DNA from: Multifurca ochricompacta | Taxonomy: Eukaryota > Basidiomycota > Agaricomycetes > Russulales > Russulaceae | Direction of reading: 5' to 3' | DNA: 29,365 nt | Assembly: GCA_022496185.1 (NCBI GenBank) | Contig: WTXG01000370.1 | Coordinates: 1-29,365, forward strand | Shown: in pieces, positions 1-7,846 of the stretch | Numbering within the stretch: the stretch's first letter is position 1 | Layout of the letters: every line of letters starts with the position of its first letter | Position numbers and translations under genes: made by a program | The notes under the pieces: model-generated | Databases searched by the model: none | Told to the model about the DNA's origin: nothing | The model's input: the letters and a program-made list of their open reading frames with translations, nothing else

Positions 1-345
1 TAGCTACAGCGGACTTATATACGTAATCGAGTGAGCGTCTAAAGAGAAGATAACAGGGAGTCATGTGGGCCCGAATATACGAAAGCAGAGGGCGTAAAGC
101 CGCGCTTCTACTGATAGGGAATTAAGTAAGTGTCCGGTCGTATAGATAAGAGATAAGAGATAAGCAAGGACGAGTCAAACATATGTACAGTAATATAAAC
201 AAGGACAAAGGCAGTCACGGGGAAGGGAGCAAGGCACATGAGGGATCCCACGATGGAGACGTAATCTGGTAGTGTAGGCTAGGCGGCAAAGAGGGGTCGT
301 CGTTGGGTAAGAAGAAAAAGACGGGAAGAGACGGGGTGCGTAACA
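1..345 (-). repeat. Element A 3' LTR, partial (U3 portion)
   Basis: This is the U3 part of a long terminal repeat, cut by the window edge. It is collinear with 7502-7846, with three differences that I could find in 345 bp (at 11, in the gaaagcRgag block, and in the ggcacRtgag block), all G/A transitions. Both copies lie in the same direction, so they are the two LTRs of one element. The right end is CGTAACA, complementary to the TGTTACG found at the other LTR terminus. It holds a TATA box on the minus strand at 14-21 and three GATAAG boxes at 145-164. Confidence 0.93.
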
Positions 346-359
346 TCACCCCCTCTTCT
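346..359 (-). promoter_or_regulatory. Element A polypurine tract
   Basis: On the minus strand this reads AGAAGAGGGGGTGA and directly abuts the first base of the 3' LTR (TGTTAC). That is the position and composition of a plus-strand DNA priming site in an LTR retrotransposon. The same tract lies beside the LTR of sister element C at 19899-19912. Confidence 0.85.
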
Positions 360-376
360 GGTTCTAGCAGTCCCGG

Positions 377-1608
377 CTAGAAACGACTCGTACCGTCATC
401 ATCCTGAATCAACTCCAGGTAGTCGTCGGCTACATTACGATCGTCCATGTTGTACGACTCCAACTCCTGCGGGCAGGCATGGGTACGGAGGAACCCATAT
501 GGGCCGCGCTGGCCACACGCGCGGCACGTATCGTAGATAGGGCAGTCGATCTCTTTATGCCCAGCATTGTGACGAAGACACTTGCCGCACCATCCCGACG
601 GGTTGGTGATTGTCGGGGCCACGCCTACTTGTCGGAAGATGCAATGCCGGCTCCAATGGAGATTGCTACAGCAGTGGCGACACCATTTGCGATTGAGCGG
701 ACAGTTCCAACTGATGTGATACTTGCTATCGCAACGCCAGCAAGTTTCTCCATGGGGGTTTTCATGTAGGCGTGGCATCTCGAGTCGACTCGGCAGCAGC
801 ATCGGGGCCGTGCCCAAGGTTCGAGGGGGAGGGGTCGTGCATAAGTGTCGGCATACCTTTCGGCGATCGTCTGGTATGCATCTCCCTTCTCCAGCCTCTT
901 CCTAATCTCGACAATCTCCTGCTCTAGCTGGAACATCCTGTTCGTCAGCCTGGCCATCACTTTCGCGTGCTCCTTGTATTGCTGGTTCAACGTCCTTCGC
1001 AATGTAATGTTCTTCCTCAGCCTCATGACTTCTGCTTTCAGGCGTGGGAGCCTCATGTTGTTTATCACCTCGTCAATCGCAAAGGTGCGGCAATCCTCCG
1101 CGGCGAGGTGGCCCAACTGTTCATCAGTTAACGTGTGATGGAGTCGACCTGTATACCTCTCTTCCAGATATACGGGGGCCCCGTAGACTGGTCCATCCTT
1201 CTTCATACACCCTGCCACATCCATCCCGCCATTGGTGTAATAGATATACTTGGCGATGGCCGTAGATCTGTCGGCCATCGTGATCTCCAAGGGGAAGTAC
1301 ATGGAAGAGTTGGGGTTGTTGGGGATAAACGGGAATTCCGGGGCTTCGTCATCGATCTCTCCATTGAGCAGGTCATTGGGGTGGGGGTCTTCGCAATGGG
1401 TGAAGTCGTCATTTGGGTTCGGGGACTGGTTCTTAACTCGGGCCTCTGCGGCTTCATAGTCAATGGGGGAAGCGGGGCGCATGGAGGGATGAGCGGATGG
1501 GAAGTTCTCGACAACTACGGAGGGGGCGGTGAAGGCGTCGACGGCAGCGTTGGCAGCGATGAAGGACATAATGGATTGTTCGGTGGTAGTAATTTGCTGG
1601 GGGAGCAT
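377..1608 (-). pseudogene. Element A ORF3: coiled-coil, four-zinc-knuckle protein (frameshifted)
   Basis: This is a third ORF between the pol stop (1645-1647) and the polypurine tract, with its ATG 37 nt past the pol stop. The N terminus is acidic and Pro/Asn/Asp rich. A central stretch beginning PRLKAEVMRLRKNITL has coiled-coil character. The C-terminal 110 residues carry four Cys/His motifs: two exact CX2CX4HX4C (CWRC..H..C and CRHC..H..C), one CX2CX6HX4C, and one longer CX2C..H..C. The frame breaks at the G-run 825-829, which has five G where copy C has six at 27494-27499. Coding therefore runs from 1608 to about 829 and then in another frame to the stop at 377. Zinc knuckles are nucleic-acid-binding modules of Gag nucleocapsids, so RNA or DNA binding is an inference. 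I know no named family for the whole protein. It resembles neither Env nor the gag of this element. Confidence 0.8.
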
Positions 1609-1644
1609 ATACTGGGGAATCCAAGAGAGTCTGGGACTGTTCTT

Positions 1645-2809
1645 TTAACTGTTCTTGGGCGCCTCTGGGTGCCGGGCATGGAACTCCTTGACAAGGATCG
1701 GGGCGAAGATATCCCCGGCTGGTTCCCACGAGTTGTCAGAGTGTGGGAACCCCTTCCACTTGATTAGGTAGTATAATTTGCGCCCTCGGCCTTGTCGCTT
1801 GGAATCTAGAATGTGTTCTACTTCCCACTCCTCTTCTCCGTCGATAAGGTCAGGTGGGGGTCTCGGGAAGTTTTCTCCATGCAGGGACGTTTCCTTATAT
1901 GGTGTGAGTAGTCGGGCATGGAAGACCGGATGAATGCGCCATGTCGGGGGAAGCTTAAGTTCGTATGACACATCTGACAGCTTCCTTGTTATCTTGAAAG
2001 GTCCGTGACGTCGGGGCGCCAACTTGGCTGTTGGATGTGATGTGTGAATGTTCTTCCCTTCCAACCATACCAGGTCATCGGTCTGATAAGGTGTGAACCC
2101 TGTCGGCTTCTCTGTCAGGGTCTTTTGCGCCTTCACCAGGTTCTCATTGGCCGATTTCCTGATCTCTTCCCATTGGCTGATACGTTGCACAGCTGAAGGG
2201 ACATTCGCCGGCTTTCCTGTCCATGTGGCTCGAGGTGTCCATCCCATAATAAGTGAGAACGGGGAATATTTTGTAGTGCCATTGGGCCAGGAGTTGTGTG
2301 CGAATTCCGCCGTTGCAAGCCAGTCCGCCCAATCGTCCTGTCGTCCGTTACACCAGAAGCGAAGGTACTGCTCGAGCCACTGATTTGTTCTTTCCGATTG
2401 TCCATCTGTCTGTGGGTGGTACGCCGTAGAGATATTTTGGACAATATTCAATGTTTTGCAGAGTGCTTTGGCGAATGTGGATGTGAAGCGAGGGTCACGG
2501 TCTGAGATAATCTTTTCGGGGAGACCATAGTGTCTGTAGACATGATCCAGGTAGAGTTTAGCCACTCCTTCTGCTGTAATGGACTCATTGCAGGGTATGA
2601 ACAGTGCCGCCTTTGAGCAGTCGTGGTCCATGACGGTCAGGATCGAGTCGAAACCTCTGGAGGTAGGGAGTTTAACGATGAAATCCATGGCGATGGTCTG
2701 AAATGGTTGTGAAGCCGTTGGCGTAATTGGGAATGGTGCCGGTGGGTGTGGGTGCGTATTTACTTTATTAGCCTGGCATTCGGCGCATCCCTTCACGTAC
2801 TCCTCCACA
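1645..2809 (-). CDS. Element A integrase core and C-terminal chromodomain (pol fragment)
   Basis: This is the integrase end of the Ty3/Gypsy Pol polyprotein, which inserts element cDNA into the genome. The fragment opens with the second half of the HHCC zinc domain (EEYVKGCAECQANK). The catalytic DDE triad follows: D in IAMDFIVKLP, D in ISDRDPRF and E in TDGQSERTNQ. The last about 60 residues form a chromodomain (EEWEVEHILDS, then LIKWKGFPHSDNSWEP), the hallmark of chromoviruses, whose chromodomain directs integration to marked chromatin. There is no genuine start here: the first codon is GTG inside the zinc domain, and the reading frame was separated from RNase H by the solo LTR at 2810-3415. 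Removing that LTR with one TSD copy restores the KDVEEYVKG junction in frame. Confidence 0.93.
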
Positions 2810-3415
2810 TGTTACGCTCAGAGGGGCGTACGCGATCGAGTGTGGGTGGCTAGGTCACAGAGACAAGGTCGGGACGATCTTGGGTCGATGTGGAAGACAA
2901 TAAGTCCAACGCTACGCTCAGTCACAAGCCAATCAGTGTGCAAGGCCCCAGAAGGACAAAGCACCAAAGAGAGGAGTCCAGGTGGTGAGACGCAAGGAAG
3001 GAAGTTAAAGGTCCACAAGGCTACTGATTGTCACAGGAGCTCAAGATGGGGAACCATCTGAGCGAGACTAGCTAGGGTATATATACATGCTGGTACTAGC
3101 TTAGTCATCCGTTCTTATCAGTCTTATCTAGACGCTTGTGGTTCTGGACGTGTGACTATGGAACCTTCCATCAGAACCAGCGCCACCGTCTTCCCACGTC
3201 AACTAAGGTTCAGGGTCCTTCTGTACACGAGGCATCAAACCTTACTGTCACGTGATCTGCTTCTGTACCTCATGCCGTATCCTGTCTTCTGGACTTCGGC
3301 ATGGGACATCATGACTAAGCTGGCGATGTCCTTGCGGACCCCGCACGGCTGCTGTCACTGCTTGTGTGTCCCCCGCATCTTGCCGTCTGTTTGGTACACT
3401 GGGTAGGTCGTAACA
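2810..3415 (-). repeat. Solo LTR inserted in element A pol, TSD CCACA
   Basis: A 606-bp sequence begins TGTTACG, ends CGTAACA, and is flanked by perfect 5-bp duplications CCACA (2805-2809 and 3416-3420). It has no internal coding region, so it is best read as a solo LTR left by LTR-LTR recombination. The termini match the LTR family of elements A and C, but the interior differs. Minus orientation is preferred: the distance from that end to TATATATA (3078-3085) is about 330 bp, close to U3 of A and B (about 324 bp), and the opposite end can form the ACGC/GCGT hairpin seen at the 3' end of those LTRs. The TATA itself is palindromic, so strand is less certain. Confidence 0.85.
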
Positions 3416-5321
3416 CCACATCTTTTTTCATGTTCGGCCACCAGTAGTCTCGTTTGGCAAGCGTGTAGGTGTTAGCAATGCCTGGGTGTCCCGCAGAAGG
3501 GAGGTCGTGGTGAAAATGGATCACCCCCCTCTTAATGTTGTCGCCACCGGTGACAACAAGTCGGTCCCCGTCCTTCCACCAGAGGCCGTCGATTTTCTTT
3601 AGATTATGTGCCTCTGCCCATGTTTCGCACAGCTGTTGATTCATGTTTTGCGATACTTGGGCCCACAGGTCCATGTCATGAAGACTGACGATGGCCGTCC
3701 TTGTAAAAACTTCTTCCGGGAGTACTGTTACATCGTTGTTGTCTTCTGCACCATTATTTAAATCAGGTCGTCGTGATAGGGCATCTGCGCGAGCGTTACG
3801 ACTTCCAGCAATGTGCTTCAATTCAAAGTTGTACTCTTCGAGCTCCAAGACTTCACGAGCAACTCGCCGGCTTATTTTGTGGGGTTCCTTCCAGTACAGC
3901 AAATTGGAGTGATCAGTGTGGATAATGGTCTTGTAAGGGGTCCCTGCCAGGTATGGCCGCCAGTGTCGCAACACTTTTACTATGGCCAGCAACTCTCTAT
4001 CCCAAATATCATAATTTCGTTCCGCTGGCGAGAATGTTTCCGAATAAAAGGCTACGGGGTGGAGGAGTCCCGCCTCGTCTCGTTGATTTAATATGGCACC
4101 GTTCGCAAAGTGAGATGCGTCAACCTCAAGTTCGAAGGGTTTTTGCAAATCTGGCTGTAAGAGGACTGGTTCTGAGCTGATGATGCCACGAATTTGTTCA
4201 AAAGCCGTTTGATGTTCCTCCGTCCAGTGCCAAGGGACGTCCTTCTTCAGTAATCCGTTCAGTGGTTGGGCAATTCCTGAGAATCCCTGAACGAAGCGAC
4301 GATAGAAGTTGCAGAAACCAACAAAGGACCGTACGTCTTTGACACATGTAGGCACTGGCCATTCCCGGACTCCTTGCACCTTTACAGGGTCCATTCGTAC
4401 CCGCCCCCCTTCTAGGATAACTCCTAGGTACTCTACGCTTGGCTGTTCGAATGAGCATTTAGCAGGCTTAAGATACAGATTGTGTTCGCGAAGGATGTCC
4501 AACACCTGATGCACTCGCTTTCGATGGTGAGTCAGGTCGTTCGTGGTGGCCACCAATATGTCGTCCATGTAAACCACTACTTCGCCAGTGAGAATGAGGT
4601 CGCGAAAGATGTGGTTCATCATTGATTGGAAGGTAGCAGGTGAGTTGGTAAGGCCAAAAAACATAACATTTGGTTCGAACAGCCCCTGATTGGTCTTGAA
4701 GGCCGCTTTGCATTGATCCCCGTCCTTGATTCGAATGTTATTGTATCCCCAGCGGACATCCATTTTGGAGAATAAGGACTTATCCCTCATGGTGTCGATG
4801 AGTTCCGAAATAAGTGGCAAGGGGTAGGCATTTTTCACAGTGTAGGCGTTTATCCGTCGGTAATCTTGAACGGGTCGAAGTTTGCCGTCCTTCTTCTTGA
4901 TGAAGAAGAACGGCGATGCGTATGGTGATTTTGACGGTCTAATGTATCCTTTCGCAAGATGCTCCTCTAGGAATGTTGTAAGCGCGGTTTGTTCTGCCTG
5001 TGACAATGGGTAAATTTTGCAGTCAATTGCCGATGGGGTATCGGGTATGAAGTCAATGGCGTGATCCCACGGTCGCGCAGGGGGGAAGCGCTGCGATTCC
5101 TCCTCTGAGAACACCTTCCAGTGTCTATGGTATTCCGCTGGCACCACTTCTTCAAATGTCTTTTCCGTCCGTCCTTCTATTGCCTTCTGCGCGAGTTCTG
5201 ACGCTTTGGTGACGAAACAGTAGCCTGGATCCTCCTCTGTTGTTACTGTCGCTACAGCATGCCGGGCTGCGTAGTCATACCCCATAGATGTAATGAGCAC
5301 GGGGTAGGAGTCCTTACTCAT
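3416..5321 (-). CDS. Element A reverse transcriptase and RNase H (pol fragment)
   Basis: This is the central part of Ty3/Gypsy Pol, copying element RNA into DNA and degrading the RNA strand. RT motifs in order: the connector [18 protein letters not shown], then KMDVRWGYNNIRI, FGLTNSPATF, and the catalytic YMDDIL near 4560-4572. RNase H follows with its acidic residues visible in ELEVDAS, DRELLA, HTDHSN and ARADALSR. The 3' end reaches the start of the integrase zinc domain (GHPGIANTYTLAKRDYWWPNM) and is then interrupted by the solo LTR, so the last about 33 codons of the open frame are LTR readthrough. Homologous to element B pol in the opposite orientation. Expression would need the upstream gag frame, since this is not a free-standing gene. 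Confidence 0.94.
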
Positions 5322-5725
5322 CGTCGCATCAGCCCAATTGATCTTAGGTTCAAATGCGGCGAGCCAGGGATATCCAGGACTAAATCTTCTCCGCCGAGGT
5401 TGTGACTAGGAAGCGTATTGTTTTTGTCTGCTCCCCTACTTGGACATTTAGGTCGGTGTAATGTGTAATTTTCCCTGCCCGATTGGCAGTTCCGTCAATA
5501 TTCCAGATATTTTTCTCCTGGGGGAGTGCCAGCATCCCTAGTCCCATGGTCTTCACCATCTGCGGGCTGATGAAGTTGTCGGTAGCTCCTGAGTCAACCA
5601 GGATATCGCGATCGGCCGTTTCTGTGTGGTCTCGAAATGCACTGGTATTTTCAACGATTTGAAGCGACTAGTGTACACAGAGGTTACATGTAATGCTCGT
5701 GCCCAGGCCGATGGGGTTGAGCCGA
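5322..5725 (-). pseudogene. Element A protease region, broken by small indels
   Basis: This encodes the retropepsin segment of Pol; the catalytic DSGA lies at 5584-5595. Compared with element B it carries three single-base losses: near 5615-5625, near 5392-5402 and near 5375. They throw the frame off and create a stop between DSGA and the RT. The first codons, which encode a stretch beginning IGSTPSAWARALHVTS, overlap the gag end in the -1 frame. Cleavage of Gag-Pol would be lost if the indels are real. Each is one base, so sequencing error is an alternative. Confidence 0.75.
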
Positions 5726-5735
5726 TCAAAAATCC
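5726..5735 (-). promoter_or_regulatory. Gag stop / -1 pol overlap, candidate frameshift site (A)
   Basis: Minus-strand sequence GGATTTTTGA: gag ends AAG GAT TTT TGA, and pol continues in the -1 frame from the same T run. The same bases and the same -1 relation occur in element B at 16993-17002. A Phe tRNA on TTT in front of a TGA stop could slip back one base, because the preceding base is also T. This is not the classical X XXY YYZ heptamer, so the site is a candidate only. Confidence 0.5.
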
Positions 5736-7236
5736 TTTTTCGCGAATGCCTTTTCTACTAGGATGGCTCGCACTTCCTCACTTTCCTTCATCATATTGCC
5801 CATATTTCCTGCGCCTTTTCTTCTTTTGTCCTTTTGTCGACGGTCGGTGGGTTGTTTTGGACTGGTTTGACCACCGCTTCCGCCGCTCGCGCCCCCTTCT
5901 TCGGGCATTCTCTAGACATGTGCCCTTGCGCCTTGCAGCGAAAGCACCTTCCTTCTTTCATCAATGTCTGCCTTTCATCTTCCGTGAGCGCAACCCGGGC
6001 TCTGGTTCTGTCAGCAGAGGTATCCATGGCATTTGGATCCCTCTGACTAGTGTGTGCGGGTTTGACCCCGAAGGCAGCCTTCCACTGGTCGCAAGTCTTT
6101 CCCTTCTTTGTGTCGACTCCAAAATGCGTCTGGAAATCGAGATAATCTTGCTGCTGTCGGCGGGCAGCCTCGACCCATGTGTCCCAATCGCTGGGATGAT
6201 GAAACTGGATGATGTTTTTCACCAGTGGATTGGGCAACCCCTGGGAGAAGAGGTCCAGTGTGGCCTCTTCGTCAGTGTCATAGCCGGCCCTGTTGGCCAG
6301 ACTTCTGAACTTCGCTACGTAAGCGTCGAGTTCTCCCTTCTCCATTCTAAGGGACTTGAGTTCTCGAGCGGCCTTCTGCTTGGCCTGCCCATCCGTGAAT
6401 GCATCCTTGAATCTCTGGGCGATGGTCTCCCACAGGCCTTCACTAGTGGTACGACGACCACTCTCAACTTGTTCGTTCAGCCACTCCAGCTGCTCCATGG
6501 TCCAGTCATCTACAGCCTCCCCTTGGATCAGAGAGAGGAAGAGGTTTGCGCGTTGGAAAGGATTAATGATCTGGGGAACATCATGGTTGAAGTTCTTAAA
6601 GGTCGTGAACTCCAGCATGAACTTCTTGCTTTGCGACCGATCCCCAGTGAACGTCTGGGGCAGTACTCCTGACAATCGCCCCGATGGTGGGGGAATGTTG
6701 GGTGGTAACATGGCTGGCGGGGGTGGAGGGGGAGGAGGTGCTGGGTCTGGGAGCTGGGCGGCAATAGTAGACATGTTTTGGTAATATGGGGTGACGGTGT
6801 CGGTAGACTGTATTGAAATCTGGGGAGTTGTCAAAGCAGGGGCTCTGGACGTGACAACTGCCAGTGCAACTGGGGTTGTAGTCAACACTAATACCAGTGC
6901 TTCTTCACTGTGTTCTTCCACGTACTCTTCTGGCTCAGAGTCCGTAACAATGGCCGGGGGATTTTCTCTCCACGGTCCTAATCCAAATTCAGGTGGAGCG
7001 GGTCCTGTAGTAACCCACGAGTGTCGGCTGTCCGAGTATCGGATACGGTACCAAACTCGTTTCTCGTCGTCGTATTCTACCGGTTGGTATCTTCCGTCGT
7101 GATAGACGTAGTATCCAAACTCGGACTCAAAATCTTTCCAGGTGGCAGAGCCAAGTACTTGTTGTGAAAGGTCAGGCTCGTCCCTTCGTTCGATGGGTTC
7201 TTCTTTAAACAGGGTCTGACTGCAGCTGGAAGCCAC
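5726..7236 (-). pseudogene. Element A gag (capsid and nucleocapsid), non-ATG start, late frameshift
   Basis: This is the Gag structural polyprotein of a Ty3/Gypsy element, forming the particle that packages RNA. The N-terminal 110 residues are strongly conserved with element B (LSQQVLGSA, SWVTTGPAPPE, GPWRENPPAIV). A Pro run is near residue 165. The retrotransposon gag domain spans roughly 195-340, and there is one CCHC zinc knuckle (CFRCKAQGHMSREC, residues 431-444). The first codon is GTG in the context ATCGTGG. There is no in-frame ATG between the predicted transcript start and this point, and a TAA closes the frame at the LTR edge. One base is missing near 5791-5805, so the frame ends IWAI at 5791, while the conserved tail ending KAFAKKDF lies in another frame to 5726. 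Confidence 0.85.
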
Positions 7237-7242
7237 GATGAG

Positions 7243-7253
7243 AGACTCGACTT
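7243..7253 (-). promoter_or_regulatory. Element A self-complementary primer-binding site
   Basis: The minus strand reads AAGTCGAGTCT, two nucleotides inside the LTR end. It is the exact complement of AGACTCGACTT in the LTR (7478-7488), which lies 34 nt downstream of the TATA start. I recognise no tRNA 3' end here. The match fits Tf1-type self-priming, in which the mRNA 5' end folds back on the PBS. Confidence 0.75.
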
Positions 7254-7514
7254 GATGTTACGTCCGGTGCGGGACGTTCCACACGACTTGTGTGACAGCG
7301 TGATATGGAGGTTCAGATAAGAGACCAATAAGATCCCTTGGAGTGAAAGATGATGAGTCAAAGTCAAAGAGGCTGTACTCTAAGACGATGGTGAGCGAAG
7401 AGTGCCAAAAGCACCGAGACAAGAAGATGTTCGAGAATCAAGGGAGAGTCCAGAAGACTAGCACCGATGTATTCAATAAGTCGAGTCTGAGGTCTACAAG
7501 GTAGCTACAGCAGA

Positions 7515-7522
7515 CTTATATA
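7515..7522 (-). promoter_or_regulatory. Element A LTR TATA box
   Basis: The minus strand reads TATATAAG. The 11-nt primer complement begins 34 nt downstream, a normal TATA-to-start distance. The same spacing occurs in element B (15181 to 15215) and element C (19587 to 19553). Confidence 0.7.
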
Positions 7523-7645
7523 CGTAATCGAGTGAGCGTCTAAAGAGAAGATAACAGGGAGTCATGTGGGCCCGAATATACGAAAGCGGAGGGCGTAAAG
7601 CCGCGCTTCTACTGATAGGGAATTAAGTAAGTGTCCGGTCGTATA

Positions 7646-7665
7646 GATAAGAGATAAGAGATAAG
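7646..7665 (-). promoter_or_regulatory. GATA-box triplet in U3
   Basis: Three GATAAG hexamers at 7646-7651, 7653-7658 and 7660-7665 repeat every 7 bp; they are CTTATC in element sense. Copies occur at 145-164 (other LTR) and 19709-19729 (element C, three sites). Element B has two CTTATC at 14972 and 14994. Fungal GATA factors of the AreA/NIT2 type bind HGATAR, so nitrogen-responsive control is an inference. Confidence 0.5.
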
Positions 7666-7846
7666 CAAGGACGAGTCAAACATATGTACAGTAATATAAA
7701 CAAGGACAAAGGCAGTCACGGGGAAGGGAGCAAGGCACGTGAGGGATCCCACGATGGAGACGTAATCTGGTAGTGTAGGCTAGGCGGCAAAGAGGGGTCG
7801 TCGTTGGGTAAGAAGAAAAAGACGGGAAGAGACGGGGTGCGTAACA

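Larger units (their letters stand above)
7256..7846 (-). repeat. Element A 5' LTR
   Basis: A 591-bp LTR with termini TGTTACG and CGTAACA (7-bp inverted repeat). Reading on the minus strand: U3 from 7846 to about 7489, TATATAAG at 7515-7522, predicted transcript start AGACTCGACTT at 7488, then R/U5 to 7256. U5 ends in two hairpins: CACAC/GTGTG at 7280-7294 and ACGTCC/GGACGT at 7260-7277. The right flank is Copia RT sequence starting CTAGT, so element A interrupted that gene. The matching CTAGT duplication should lie beyond the left edge of the window. Confidence 0.93.

Noticed and set aside
1135..1767. 210-codon plus-strand frame opposite ORF3 and the integrase end
   Set aside because: It is the antisense shadow of ORF3 and the chromodomain; glycine/valine-rich low-complexity product with no recognisable domain.
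2810..3415. Second-copy full element or MITE instead of a solo LTR
   Set aside because: The 5-bp TSD and TGTTACG/CGTAACA termini are those of the surrounding LTR family, and a TATA is present; there is no internal region.
5626..6672. 348-codon plus-strand frame opposite gag of element A
   Set aside because: It lies antisense to a clearly conserved gag with a zinc knuckle, and there is no homologous long frame opposite gag in element B.
7243..7253. tRNA-primed PBS for element A
   Set aside because: The sequence next to the LTR does not begin with TGG and matches no tRNA end I know, whereas it matches its own R region over 11 nt.
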